Origin: Tilletia caries
Taxonomy: Eukaryota; Basidiomycota; Exobasidiomycetes; Tilletiales; Tilletiaceae
Reading direction: 5' to 3'
NCBI GenBank assembly: GCA_032718865.1
Contig: JALUTQ010000041.1
Span: forward strand, 1,178,001 to 1,242,000
DNA length: 64,000 bases
Both the position numbers and the translations under genes were made by a program. Below, piece by piece: positions 21,126-32,512 of the stretch. Positions within the stretch are counted from its first letter, which is position 1. Every line of letters begins with the position of its first letter. The notes beneath the pieces were generated by a model. The model was not told the DNA's origin. It saw nothing but the letters and a program-made list of their open reading frames with translations, and ran no database searches.

Positions 21126-23672
21126 ATGTCTGCCTACCCCGAGTTCAACCTTCTTCCGCCGCCGCCGCCAACGTACCTATCGACATCATCCCCCCGACGT
21201 GCACAGCTGCCGCGCTTCGCAAACGTCGATGAGGTCAGGGAATTTGCTCGTGGCCAAGTTCTGGCGCGACGCAGTCTGTCGGTCAAAGTCTCACTTTTCT
21301 TCGTGATCACCTATATCAGCCTCCTCGGCATACTGGCCATTTCCGTCATCATTCGGCGTATCCTCAATCGCAAATTTTGGCTATTCCGGATCGTACGCCG
21401 ACGCGACGGACTTCTGCTCGTGCCTCATCTGCACAACACCTGGTCGGTCCTGGCCGGGTGTTTTGCTTGCCTCTGGACATCCTACAACATCGCCTGCCTG
21501 GTAGATCTAGTCCATCAGCAACCGCCAAAGCAAGCTGGCTATGCATTAATATACGTCTGGGGTCCACTATACGTGGGGGTCTCGTGGATGGCCTGGGCTG
21601 CTGCGGTCGCTGGCACACAAAACCTCTTCATTCGGATCAAGATAACAAGGCGATGGGAATGCAGTTTTTCATTCAACCCTGGGTCGCCAACCTCGTCGGA
21701 ATCGTTGTGCCTTGCAGCTGCGCACTGTCGGTGTTCTTCCCTGCTCGCCTGGGCAATCAGCATGCCGAAGCCGCTAGACGGCTCTTCCTCGAGTGTGACC
21801 ACCAATTCTCCACGCAAGAAACAATCACAGAGGACATGCTGATTCAGCTTCAATTGGTGAGCTGCCGTGCAAAATCACAGAAGCGGTGCGGTGGATGCTG
21901 ACCGTGGCAACACTTTTCGATGCTTCAGATTTGGTTCCAGACCATCCAACATGCCAATTATCTTGCGATCTGCGCCATGATGTGGTCCATATTCGCCTTG
22001 ATCAGCAACCTCGTCTACCTCTACTTTAGTGTCCGGCTCATTGGGACATTAAGAAGCCACCTCAGGAAGGGCGGACCAAAGGCGGGCCCGATTCCGAATG
22101 CCATGACCATGTCGATGGGCATTTTCAGCGGCGAGTCGGCCCCCGACGGAGAAGAGGACCACCTGGATCAAGTCGTGCAGTCCAGGATCGCGGTCCAGAC
22201 CATTGGCGGAACGTCGGCGATCGCATCGTCAAACATCATACGATCACAAGTCGCAGTTACTATCGAAGACACCCGTTCCCCTTGCGACAAGAAGCAACCA
22301 ACCGCAGGATCATCGCCAGCATCGCCAGTGCCGCCGCCCTCGAAACCGATGACCTCCCCGACATGTGCCCAGCGGGAAGGAGCAAGCTCGGTATCGCGCG
22401 CCGTGCTATACTTCATCATTCAGGCTGCGAGCCTCAACATAGGAACGTTCCTCTATCTGAACGTTATGTTCGTTTCGGGGATCGTCACGGTCGCTCAGAC
22501 GGAACAAGGCCACTTTCTCAACACGATCAACATCTGCCAGATGCTTCTGGCCTTCATTTGCGTGGTGTTTGGAACGACGACACTCGTTTCGATGTGAGTC
22601 CGACGCTTGGTTCAGGTTCCAGCAGAAGATGACCGGGCAGGCTGACAGTTTGCGCTTGCTTCTTGAACGGAACCGTAGAGCCCATGAGACGTACGAAGAG
22701 AGTCTTGCGTCGTTGATTCACCCGCCCCGAAAAAGCCATCCCGACACTGCACCCTTCCAGCTCAGTCCCGTGACGATTTCTGTCCTCGAACGCCGACGGC
22801 GGGTGCCTCAGGAAATTCAGACGCGTGAAGTTCAAATGGAGCTAGAGCGTCAGATGGAGGACGAGTCCCCTACACCAGGCTACCAGAGCTCGATGACTGC
22901 TCAGTCGTACAGCTACAAGCAGCATTCTTCGATCAACGGCGACCTCTTGGACCGTGAGGCATGAGGCGTGAGGGGTCCCCAGTCACTGCTGAACACGTAA
23001 TTCGAACTACCCCTTCTTCCTCGCCTCCTCAACCAATTGTAATATTGCTGGACATTTGGAATGTATGTGTATCGTTGCTACGAACCCGTATGTATGTTGA
23101 TGCTGTGCTCGTCTACTTATGTAGAAGGGCAATCGCGAGGTTGGGAGGGACGGAGAGGAGGGGAAGGAAGAGGAAGAAGCGGAAGGAGCGGTTTCGATTC
23201 CCGAGGCGCGTCGGCTGAAGTCCTGGCTCTCGTCTGGTGTTTGATCAAGTTTCAGGCTCAAACTCGAGCTGGTGAACGACCTTACACTTTTGTTCTGCCC
23301 AGGTTCTGCTTCCTGTTCATTCTCTCCTCCTCCTGCATTCTTGGAGTTCTTTCGCGAGTTCGAGTGCATTCCCAGAGTTCTGTTGGGCAGGTCGGCATTC
23401 CATCCCCGCCAGATTTCGGAGCGTACGATCCCTTGCCGGCCTTTGCATGTCTCTGGTACGTAGCGACTTTCCTTTCCTTCCCAGGAACTATGGAGTATGT
23501 ATAGCGTCGATACTTCGGTCCCTTTGCTCGTCTCAATATGCATTTTTCGTTGTTTCCTGCCCTAAAATATGTATGTACATGCCGCACGTTTGTTTGCGGC
23601 TCCATTCCCTTCTGAAGTGGGTGAAGCTGTGAAAGTTACGTTGCAGACAAGCCTGCAACGTGCTTCGAGCCA
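20150..23672 (+). repeat. Arm A of the large inverted duplication
   Basis: This block recurs, inverted, at 54779-61090 (A'). Matching runs start at the leader near 20170 (complement near 61070), continue through the 7-TM gene (21126-22964 against 58368-60199) and its 3' flank, and end near 23672 with TTACGTTGCAGACAAGCCTGC (complement near 54800-54825). Copies differ by many substitutions and indels, so the duplication is older than that of arm B or has escaped conversion. A' carries about 2.9 kb of extra DNA where A reads directly across near 23218. Confidence 0.85.
21126..22964 (+). pseudogene. Orphan 7-TM protein, arm A copy, with a 1-bp frameshift
   Basis: Exon 1 21126-21856 and exon 2 from 21929. 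The N terminus is MSAYPEFNLLPPPPPTYLST, then PRFANVDEVREFARG before the first helix. Seven hydrophobic helices can be counted: VSLFFVITYISLLGILA, then segments near 21425, 21545, 21690, 21960, 22400 and 22530. A conserved loop reads KFWLFRIVRRRDGLLLVPHL. At 21664-21668 five T stand where the arm A' copy implies one more base; this shifts the frame between RRWE and PWVANLVGIVVPC. The exon 2 frame stops at 22597, but downstream sequence to 22964 (LLLERNRRAHETYEESL, HPPRKSHPD) is conserved with the other copy at protein level and is probably the C-terminal tail. The family is not one I can name. Confidence 0.7.
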
Positions 23673-24049
23673 GAGGTGTCAATGAGTGGTGAGGCGTCTG
23701 GTAAGTCACATAGTCACAGCTATGAGCTAACGCCTCACGTCCTCACATCGGCCGAGGCCGAGCGACAGCAAATTCATCTCATCTGACGCGACACGCGCCG
23801 GTAACCCTCATCCTGCTGTCGCCCTCCCTCCCGTTGCCCTCATGTGTATACGTAGCTATTTACCTGTTATGGATGTCTTGGTAAAGCTATCACAACAGCT
23901 TCCCTCATAAACGTTCTGACTTCCACGCACTCCCCCTCGACAGACTGGCCAATCTCGCGACCATCAACAGCGAGCACGGCATAGACCACCACGACAGCAG
24001 CGGCGCCATCCTTCGTCAGCGCAGGCCACACCCTCGTTCAGAACCAGAC
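22965..24049 (+). other. 3' flank of the 7-TM gene and spacer to the mannosidase
   Basis: To about 23672 the sequence is shared with arm A'; beyond that it is single-copy. No gene is supported. Near 23640 TTACGTTGCAGACAAGCCTGCAACGT contains an imperfect inverted repeat at the edge of the duplication. Confidence 0.5.
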
Positions 24050-26950
24050 ATGCCCAGCGATATCTCATACATACCCCTCCCCTCACACACAGACGGCGGC
24101 CGCCCAGGCGCAGAATTCACACGCACCTCTTCACGCCGCTCCCCGCTCTTCACACGCTCACGCGTCCTCGTCTGTATTGTCGTTCTGTCCACCCTGCTCC
24201 TTGCACAGTTCTTCTACTTCAGAGACGACATCCTCACAGAGCAGAGACTCGCTTTCTTGCAGTCATACTCCCGTCAGTACATCCATTGATCTCACACTCT
24301 GCCAAAGCAAACGCTCTGACCCGCTCTTCTTCTCACAGCATGGCAAAAAACAGAGCCAGGAGGCATTCCAGCAGGCGCACAATACATCGGGAATGTCGCA
24401 GTCGTAACACCATCATCGGTCCCCTCCTCATCACCCGCCCCGCCCTCTTCGTCCAACAATGCAGCAGCAGCAGCAAGCCCGCCGCATCCAGATGAGAACA
24501 AAGGCTTCGCACCACTAACGGCAGCCAAACACCTCACCCAAGCCGCCTTCCCAGCCGCATACTCCGGCAACGGACATAACTGGCACTCCCTCTACCCAGA
24601 CGGCAACCCACACCACGGCGTCATCCCCGCCCGTTTGCTCTCCATCCTCGAAAAGGAGCCCTCACCACAACGACCTCCCGCACCAGCAAAGAAGGCACCC
24701 ACTATCACCCCGGAGATGTGGACGCTCCATCTCTGGGACCCGGCCACCCACGGCAGCAAGACTTCTTTCGAGGATAACGAGCGCGCGGATATGCAGACTG
24801 TCGAGAAGGACTGGCGCGAATCACCCTGGAACACATGGACGCCCCCGCTCTCCGATCTCCGCAAGGAAGCCGCGCCCAAGACATCACTGCCCAAGGTGCA
24901 GTTCCCCTTCGCCAACCCGGGGAGGTACAGCGGGAACAGCGTCGACCCAGCTGCGGAGGAGCTCGCGAAGAAGCGTCAGCGGCTGGTCAAAAATGCCTTC
25001 CTGCACGCGTGGGAGGGCTATAAGGCCAAAGCGTGGGGGCATGACGAGGTCGCACCCGTCTCGGGCAGGTATAATGATAACTTTAACGGATGGGGCGCCA
25101 CCCCCGTCGACGTCCTTGACACTTTACTCGTACTTGACCTTCGTGATGAGTACGACTATGCGCGCCAACATGTTCGCGACATCGATTTTCATCTCGTCGG
25201 TGGGACGCGCTCTGTGTATGGGAGCGCCGATGGCAAGATTCCCGTCTTTGAGACGGCCATTCGGTACCTGGGAGGCCTCCTCTCCGCGTACGACCTCTCC
25301 GGCGACGAGCTCATGAAGCACCGCGCCGAAGAGCTCGCGCAGCTCATCATGCCCGCCTTCGAGACCTACAGCGGGATTCCCCTCGGCCGCGTCAAGATGC
25401 TCGGCCAAGTGCACAGCCATATGAAGTCGGGCAACCCCATACTGGCCGAGGCTGGCAGTTTGCTCCTTGAGTTTACGAGGCTGTGGCAGGTCACGGGGAA
25501 TCGGACGTACTTTGATCGGGTACAGCGGGTGACGGATTTCTTGGACAAGAATATCACCTCTGGCCGCATGGGCGCTCTCTTTGGTGCCAATCTGAGCCCG
25601 GAATATCACCGGACCAGCGGGATCATGAGCTTTGGAGGCCGGGCGGACTCGTACTACGAATACCTCATCAAGGAGTACCAGCTCATGGGTGGCCGGCTGA
25701 GCCAGTACGGCCGGATGTACTCGGACTCGATCGAGTCGGCGAAGAAGTATCTGATGCGCGAAGTCTCCGTCGTTCCCAATGCGCCCTCGCTTTTCAACAT
25801 TGGCGAGTCGTACGGCGCGTCCTCGGAGCCGAGCATGAAGCTTGAACACCTGGCCTCGTTCGCGGGTGGGATGCTCGGGTTAGGTGCAAAGTTGTTACCT
25901 GATCGTGCGGGGGAGCTCGAGCAGGCCATAAGGTACTCGGAGACATGTTATTGGGCTTATAATTCGTCGGTTACGGGCTTGGGGCCGGAGGAACTGATCT
26001 TTGACTCGAATCCGAGTGGAAAGAAGAAGAAGAAGCGGACGACGAAGACGGGAACTGAGTCGCTTGCGGGTGCTGTGAAGTCAACTTCGCCTGCTGCGGG
26101 GAGGGACTTGGAGCAAGGGACGGAGGAGGCGACACGTGGTATCGTCGTCGGCACAGCCGCGCGCGCCCTCGCCGACGTCGTCAAATCCATCGCCTTAACC
26201 GAGCGCTCCCCCCCTTTCCCCGTCGGCGTCCGCTCCTCCTTCACAGCCTATCGGAACCGGCCAGAAACGATCGAGAGCGTGTTCTACATGTGGCGGATCA
26301 CGGGCGAGACTGCGTGGCGAGAGCGTGGGTGGCAGATGTTTGCTAGCTGGGTTACGCACTCCATGACGGATTTTGGGTTTTCGAGCTTGGAAAGCGTTTA
26401 TGATATACCCGCTCATAAGACGGATTCGCAGGAGAGTTATACGTTTGCGGAGACTTTTAAGTATTACGTGAGTGTTACTTTTCTTCTCTGACTCTCTGAG
26501 ATGACTAAGGGCTGACTCCTTTCGTACCCTTTCCGTTTCCGCAGTATCTTCTCTTTTCTCCTCCTGAACTCCTCTCTCTGGATGTGAGTTGATACCTTCA
26601 CTGCGTCGGAGTCAGACTTTTGCTGACATAAAACGTGTCCCCTTTCTTTCATCCAGCACTACGTCTTCACGACCGAAGCCCACCCCTTCCTCGTCCCCCA
26701 AAACGGCGAATACACCCGCCCAGGCCAAGGCCCGCGCAAATTCTGGACCCCTGCACCCCCGGGCGCCAGTGATCCGCACACCCCGCCCCCCTCCTCCCAC
26801 CTCTACTCAGGCGGGGAGAACGGTCCCGTTGGTGGCCTCACGTACGTGCAGAAAACGTACGTGTACAGCGGCTGGAAGGCCACTCCTATGCGCCGGGCAG
26901 GTGTGGATGTGGCGGAACGGAGCGAGAGGGAGGGGACACCGAGGTTTTGA
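24050..26950 (+). CDS. GH47 class I alpha-1,2-mannosidase
   Basis: Exons 24050-24272, 24339-26467, 26545-26583 and 26657-26950 keep one frame of about 894 residues. It is a type II membrane protein: one helix near residue 45 (VLVCIVVLSTLLLAQFFYF) and a Pro/Ser/Ala-rich stem to about residue 130. The GH47 domain starts AFLHAWEGYKAKAWGHDE. Signature stretches are PVSGRYNDNFNGWGATPVDV, FETAIRYLGGLLSAYDL, DSYYEYLIKEYQL, RPETIESVFYMWRITG (catalytic acids of the family) and YVFTTEAHPF, whose Thr helps bind calcium. These enzymes trim mannose from N-glycans in the ER or Golgi; subgroup not resolved. A Lys/Thr-rich insert around 26020-26140 is unusual. This gene lies between arms A and B and is absent from the inverted copy. 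Confidence 0.93.
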
Positions 26951-27924
26951 TGGCTGCGCTTGTGGAGGCGAGTAGGACAGATCAGGACAATGCTGAGAAA
27001 GCTGCTGCTGCTTCCCCTAGTGCGACGGCGAGTGCGATACCGGCGACTTTAGACGTCGAAGTCCTCCAAAAGGTCCTCGAACACCTCATCGAGGCGGACC
27101 ATTTGTCCGCTCCGCAATCGTTGGATTTCATGTGCAGATACGTTGCGAAGTTGCGTCCTTCAACATTACATATATAAGATACAGAACGTTACTCACCGCT
27201 CACGCGCTCACATGACTCTACTGCAACAAACACCAAACAACAAACCAAACTGACTAAACAAACAAACAAATTAGACAAGTGGATGGGGAACTCTGCTCGC
27301 TGGCCCCAGTCACAGTCGAGCCCGCGCAGCATGAGGTACTTTTCTCCACCTCTTAACTTTCCTCTTGCTCTCCTCCTGATCGCGGAGTCCCATCCCGGAT
27401 CAAGCCTCGAGAGTGGCCGCAGACAATCGACCTGGATGCAAGCATTCGACAGGAACAGCTACGGAGCACCCGCGCTTCAGAGTACATCTGGGAAAGTGGG
27501 CTTCCACCAATGAGCGCATCCATACTGAGTCCCTGGCAAACTCAAGCGCGAGCGGAAGCGGGTCTCTTGTCCGATATTTCGGCGTAGCTCCGCCGCCCCA
27601 GCCTTGAATGTGTTGGCCAGCCAATCCAGCATTGACGCGGGTCGCCTCGAACTGGAGCGATCATTCGTTATCGCAATGATCTAGCGGCTTGAGGCAGAGC
27701 ATGGCGAGATGCCGAAGGGAGGTCGGAGTACGTACGCTTAGGTATAAGAAGACGGGGGGCGTCGAGTTTTTTTCAGGTTCGTTCGCCTCGTCACCACCAC
27801 TCATTCCTCATTCCTCCTGACTCATTCTTCAGTCAATCACGAGACATCACTTACCCTCTCTACTGCTCTCAGACACTTCCCCCCACACACATTCCACACA
27901 CACACACACACAAGACTCGTCAAC
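26951..27924 (+). other. Spacer and promoter of the collagen-like gene
   Basis: From about 27105 the DNA is shared with arm B'. A TATATAAG run at 27168 precedes only a 13-codon frame in this copy; the other copy keeps a 99-codon frame there (54091-54390, minus). A second TATA-like TATAAGAAG near 27743 is the probable promoter of the collagen-like gene, 180 bp before its ATG. Confidence 0.5.
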
Positions 27925-29212
27925 ATGCAGCTCAACTCCAAGCTCTCCCTCGTACTCTGCGCCATGCTGGTTGCCGTCAAGCCCATCGCCTCCGCTCCCC
28001 TCACCGGAATCAGCAACATCCTTGACCTCAGCCCTCGCTCTGCCGACGTCGGCTTCGACTACAAGAACGGTCCGCTCTACGCCGATGCCATCCACCGTCG
28101 CGACGCCTTCGGAAAGGGAAACGACCACGACCAATACGATGGTAAGGGCGAGAAGGGCCCCAAAGGTGACAAGGGGGAGAAGGGAGACAAGGGGCCCAAG
28201 GGCGAAAAGGGTGAGAAGGGTGAGAAGGGCGAGAAGGGAGAGAAGGGTGCGAAGGGCGAGAAGGGTGAAAAGGGACCCAAGGGCGAGAAAGGCGAAAAGG
28301 GCGAAAAGGGACCGAAGGGCGAAAAGGGCGAGAAGGGGACGAAGGGCGAGAAGCAAGACGGCAAAAGTTACGGCAAGACCGAGGCTCCCGAAGAAACCGA
28401 GAAGGACAAGACTGCTGATTCCACGGCCTAAGCCAACCTGGCCGTGGACGCGGACGACAAGTTCAACGCTGCCGCTCCTCAAGGACGAACCTCACCGCAT
28501 CAAGCTCGACGCCAGGAGATCGCGCGCTCAGCTTCCTCTGGACATTTCTCAACTCTCCCCTCCTCTCCGAATGAAACTCACATTGTTCTGCAAAGTGCAA
28601 CACTACTGTTCGTTTCTCAGCTGAAATCACTGAATGTGACATAACGCAGCGAAGAGTATGAATGAATGATGGGTTATGCGCCTGAGTTGAAGTCTTGGAG
28701 GCCGACACATGCAATAAGGTACCATGAATCTGGACTGGGAATCATAGGCAAGCACAGTTGGATTAGTATGGAGGTAGGAGCCATGCCGGAAAGATGTCCA
28801 CAGTATAGCGGTCATCTAGAATCCAAACGCTGCAAGGATCTTTGCACTTCCCAGGCAAATCATTTCCGCGTTGTTGTACACGATATGGCACGCAATCAGA
28901 ACACGTTCGCCACATAACAACGCCTTTCCATTCAATTCCATGCCGCTGAGTACACTAAGCGCTTCGAGACGGCACAGAGATGCCGTTGATCAGCTCTCGA
29001 CAGCCAATCACATAGTCCCACTTGTGGTACCTCGCTCTCTCAAACACCTGGCCGCTCCCATGCTCCTAAGGCTCGCGCGCAAACGGACGACCGGTCGGCT
29101 CAAGGTTTTGAGGAAGTGTGGATGAATATGATGTGTTCAATTCAGCAAAAATTTCAGCGGGTAGTGAGTGTACCAGGACGATAGAAACGATATGGGGGTT
29201 TGAGCAGGATGG
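27105..29212 (+). repeat. Arm B of the large inverted duplication
   Basis: The block from TGTCCGCTCCGCAATCG (27105) to about GAGCAGGATGG (29212) recurs inverted at 52358-54504. In the stretches compared by eye only occasional substitutions and a few indels separate the copies, most of them in the collagen repeat tract. It holds the collagen-like gene and about 750 bp of conserved 3' DNA without a clear gene. Confidence 0.92.
27925..28431 (+). CDS. Secreted collagen-like protein (arm B copy)
   Basis: Single exon, 168 residues. The signal peptide MQLNSKLSLVLCAMLVAVKP ends at SIASAP-like small residues, then a short unique region (LDLSPRSADVGFDYKNGPLY). The core is about 23 uninterrupted Gly-X-Y triplets, almost all GEK, GPK or GDK, starting near residue 75, followed by an acidic, Thr-rich tail. 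Lys and Glu in X and Y suit a charge-stabilised triple helix. Collagen-like proteins are uncommon in fungi; known ones act at the cell surface. The paralog at 53139-53678 differs mainly in repeat number and order. Likely an extracellular or wall protein; function unknown. Confidence 0.88.
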   Translation: MQLNSKLSLVLCAMLVAVKPIASAPLTGISNILDLSPRSADVGFDYKNGPLYADAIHRRDAFGKGNDHDQYDGKGEKGPKGDKGEKGDKGPKGEKGEKGEKGEKGEKGAKGEKGEKGPKGEKGEKGEKGPKGEKGEKGTKGEKQDGKSYGKTEAPEETEKDKTADSTA

Positions 29213-29227
29213 AGCAGCGCACAGATT
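28432..29227 (+). other. 3' part of arm B, no gene supported
   Basis: Open frames of up to 84 codons are conserved with arm B', but that follows from near-identity of the DNA. No start context, introns or domains argue for coding. It probably holds the 3' end of the collagen-like transcript. Confidence 0.45.
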
Positions 29228-31086
29228 TCAATCCATGTTCAGGAAGTCGGTTTTCTCTTGTCCGGAGTGGCATGGATCAAAACGTCGAGCATAGAGGAGC
29301 GCGGTGAAAGAGGCCTCGAAGGTGGTGTGGGTCATCGAAACGAAGGAGCCTGTTCCGGCTAGCAGTGTGATGATCACCACTGCGATATAGCCAGTAATGA
29401 AGGCCGACTCGTAGTTATTTGCTTCGGCAGCCGCATAGGAATGGAGGGCCATGTAGAGAGAGTCGGCGATAAAGGCCATAGTACCAAGCGTTATACTCAC
29501 TGGTAACATTGTAGAGCAAAAACGAGTCAGAAGTCAGATCGACTCGGAGGACGAACTCCAATCCATGCACACTCACCGCTTTGCACTAAAAATCATCACA
29601 GTAGAGATGGAAAGGTCAGCTCTGTTGAGGCCCGGGCTTCATATCATAGTACTCACTAAAAAAGAATGTCAGGACTCTTTCTGCTTTAGAAGCCTCGATA
29701 TGAACGATAGTGCCCGAAGATTCGATGGGAGGAAAGAAGGAGATGTGCTGATCGTGCATTCGTTCCCCGAAAGTATACATCCGGGTTTCAGTGCGACTTT
29801 GTTGATCGTCGGTGCCTATGCTGTCACATGTGACGCTGAGGGGAGGTTTTGAGATTCCTTCAACCGCCGTCAGTTCGCTGGGATTGATCTGTGCCATAGA
29901 TCTGTTGACCGCAGGAGCGTGAGTAGGGAGCTCCTGCGGCATGAGTATGGATTTCTGTGCGAGTAGAGCGCGACGTTTGGCTCTGAGATGGTCCCCAATG
30001 CTGAAGATGAGCGAAGACGTGGCGAAGGAGTGCGCTGTCCCAAAGAGGAAGCACATCGTGCCCCAGATAATCTGGGAAATGCATACGTGGTAGGCGCCCC
30101 GTATACTTGCGTGAAAGACCTGCAAATGAACAAATCCGGACCATCAACGAAGTTGTTATAGTCATGAGGAACAGACATCGGTCACTCACGTTCTGAGCAT
30201 CCAAAACCATGTCCCTCGTCAATTCCGACGTCCCATCATACTTGGCGTGCCAGTCGTACCATCCGTGTCTTGCGCGTTCGAAATGTGCATTTCCGATCGC
30301 ACTTACTACCGAAGTGATGACAGAAGGGATTGCCGGCACGAGCAGGCATACGCCATTGGTAAGCCACGGAGGCAAAGATGGGTTCAGCGATATTCCAGAA
30401 ACCTTGTCGGAGGAGGCCGTCACTCGCGATGCTAAGAGGCCCCAGGTCTGGTACCAGACAGCAAACAGCATCGGCGACCACATCATGCTGATCCAGAGGT
30501 TTATGTTGATCACCGGCTCGACCCGAGCATCACCAATGATGTGTCCGATGGAGGAAGCCACCAGAATCCAAATGTAGGGGGTGATGAAAAGGGCCCACGA
30601 GTTGTGGACGTTGGGAATGATTATCTTGCTGTGTCCGCGCGGGACGATCCGAAAGACCCACAGGGTTCGCTTGTAGACCTTGTGCAGGACGCCAACGACC
30701 ATGAGCATCAACGTTATCAGGAGGTATACGGTCGCAAAGATGAGGAAGACATTGGCACCTCTTGAATGGCGCCACAGTCTAGACGCGTCGACGAATTTCG
30801 AGACCTCGTTGACGCTGGCGAAGTTTGGCATTCGAGCTCGGCCGTCCGTGTGGTCCCGAGAGAAGATGGTCGGGGGCGGAGGCGGAGGGAGATCAAAGCG
30901 AGCGTAGAGATCCACGATGCTTGTGGACGCCTCGAGTCGGGTGAACATACCTGGCGCTAGATGAGGCGCTGAGGGCCAATCTGGAGGGGAAAACGCGGTG
31001 GGGTGACGAAAGGATCGCAGGATTTCAACAACAGGAAGTACTAAGTACTGACCTCGAAGATGGGGGCTTATGAGGCGAAAATTCAT
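29228..31086 (-). CDS. Orphan 7-TM protein, third paralog, apparently intact
   Basis: Minus-strand exons 31053-31086, 30190-30980, 29657-30119, a possible 9-nt exon 29577-29585, and 29228-29499. All introns are 70-77 bp and the whole is one frame of about 522 residues. It shares the plan of the 21.1 and 60.2 kb genes: a Pro-rich N terminus (LPPPPPPTIFSRD), PNFASVNEVSKFVDASRLW, a KRTLWVFRIVPRGHSKIII loop and seven hydrophobic helices, the last ending GSFVSM. A 120-residue hydrophilic loop lies between helices five and six, as in the paralogs. Topology recalls fungal receptors, but I see no motif of a named GPCR class. The microexon is optional, since skipping it keeps the frame. Confidence 0.78.
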
Positions 31087-31095
31087 CCTCGGCAA

Positions 31096-31949
31096 AGGTT
31101 CGCTGCAATGCTGGGGTTAGGGAGGGACAGCGCTATCCGTGCTCCATAACACCTTCTTGAGGAAGGGCTCCGGGCACATAGTACCAATCGGTCCGTGCGG
31201 CATTGACGAGGAATCCCTGCGCTGCGAGCGACCTCGCCGCACACATCCCGCAAACCGGCACTGCATCGTCAGGTGAGGGGAGGAGAGGGAGGAGAGGGAG
31301 GAGAGGGAGGTTATACGCACGGAAGTGATGGTGCGAGTCTAGGACACCTGTGATGTTAGAACGTTAGAGGTACAATGACTGAGTCAGCTGATATACGATC
31401 AATGCTCCACTGGTACGGAACGGATGCGCAGGAACAGCAAGCTCACTGCGGGATGAATGTAATTCACTGAAAGCAGTAGTGGTCAGAGAGAACGTCGAGA
31501 TGCCATGCATTTTAGGTCTCGCCATCTAACCTGCTGTGAACAAGCTAGAAGACTGAACCACTGCTCTATCCCGGAAAACACTTCACAACTTCATGGGTGC
31601 TGCATCTGTCAGTGTTCTGAGCAATCACGAGATGTAGAACCAGCGCAAGACGATGTCAAGAGCGCAATGTGTGGACTGTGGGCTGGGCGTAGAAGCAGTA
31701 TGGATGCGGCATGCTTTGCGTTGTGATTAACGCCATGACGGAATTACGGAAGGCTCTGGAACGGCGCAACGTAACGCATCGACTGAAGAAGGAGGGCAAG
31801 CGGAGGGGGAGAGGGAACGAGAGGCCGAGAATGTCGTCGGGAGAATAGCGGCTGTTGCATATGCCGGGAGTGCTGAAACCAAGGAATAGTTCGTTCTGGA
31901 GAGTCGGCGTTCTCGACGGCCAACATCCTGCAAAATCGATGCCCGTACA
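31096..31949. other. Spacer with a possible orphan exon
   Basis: On the minus strand, after an acceptor at about 31354, a frame runs GVLDSHHHFRAYNL and, past a CTCCTCCCT repeat (31276-31308), continues VCGMCAARSLAAQGF to a stop near 31130. It looks protein-like, but no upstream exon could be joined, so it may be a gene remnant. The rest shows nothing. Confidence 0.3.
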
Positions 31950-32512
31950 TCAGCAGGATGCTGGAGGCTGGTCGCATGTGTCCTTCTCATTACACCCTTT
32001 CGTGTTGCATTCCTCCCAACTATTGCCATCCGCCACACATCCATCGCGGCATCTCTGCATAAGGATTGTATAGTCTCATCGTCAGTAAACATTGGGCTAT
32101 TTCCGAGCATTGTTTCATGCCTCATGGCTTCGGAACGTACGTTGTTGCTGCCCTTGACCTTGAGAAAATGATTGCAGAGGCAAACCTGCAACAACAGAGG
32201 GAATGGAAACAAACGATACATTCAGTAGAGCAGATCGACCCACGCAAAATGCCGCAGACCATCACGTTTTACGTACTTGCCATGCCGCTTCTGCCTTTGC
32301 CCTGTCCTTGCATTTGCTCCATGTAGTCACGCACTGATTGAGAGCATCCTGGCTCTGAAAGGGGGAGAGGGAAAGATCAGCAAAGATTGATGCCATGTGA
32401 GCCAGCACGCCCATTTGGGGAGAATGTGTCTTGCAGGTTGCAGACTCACGGTGGCGGTGACGGTGCCAATGGCGGAAAGTGTGCCGAGGATCATAACGAT
32501 GCTGAACTTCAT
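31950..32512 (-). CDS. Small secreted ten-cysteine protein A
   Basis: Four exons: 32450-32512, 32277-32354, 32141-32185 and 31950-32054, all phase 0 with canonical sites. The signal peptide starts MKFSIVMILGTLSAIGTVTA. The mature part, about 75 residues, has ten cysteines: NQCVTTWSKC, VCLCNHFLK, RCRDGCVADGNSWEECNTKGC and DTCDQPPASC. It is a paralog of the 33.9 kb gene: same exon count, an identical-length 45-bp third exon ending in codons for GSNN, and aligned cysteines. The upstream region has GTACAAAAG about 125 bp before the ATG. High cysteine content and secretion suggest an effector-like or antimicrobial role, but that is inference. Confidence 0.85.

Noticed and set aside
28077..28364. 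Minus-strand frame rich in SPFSPFGP
   Set aside because: It is the complement of the GEK/GPK codons of the collagen-like gene and has no start context of its own.
28666..29125. Conserved 83- and 84-codon frames in both B arms
   Set aside because: The DNA itself is almost identical between arms, so conservation says nothing about coding.
31130..31355. DSHHHF as a metal-dependent hydrolase active site
   Set aside because: The motif sits near the C-terminal end of a short frame with no barrel sequence around it, so the match is probably chance.
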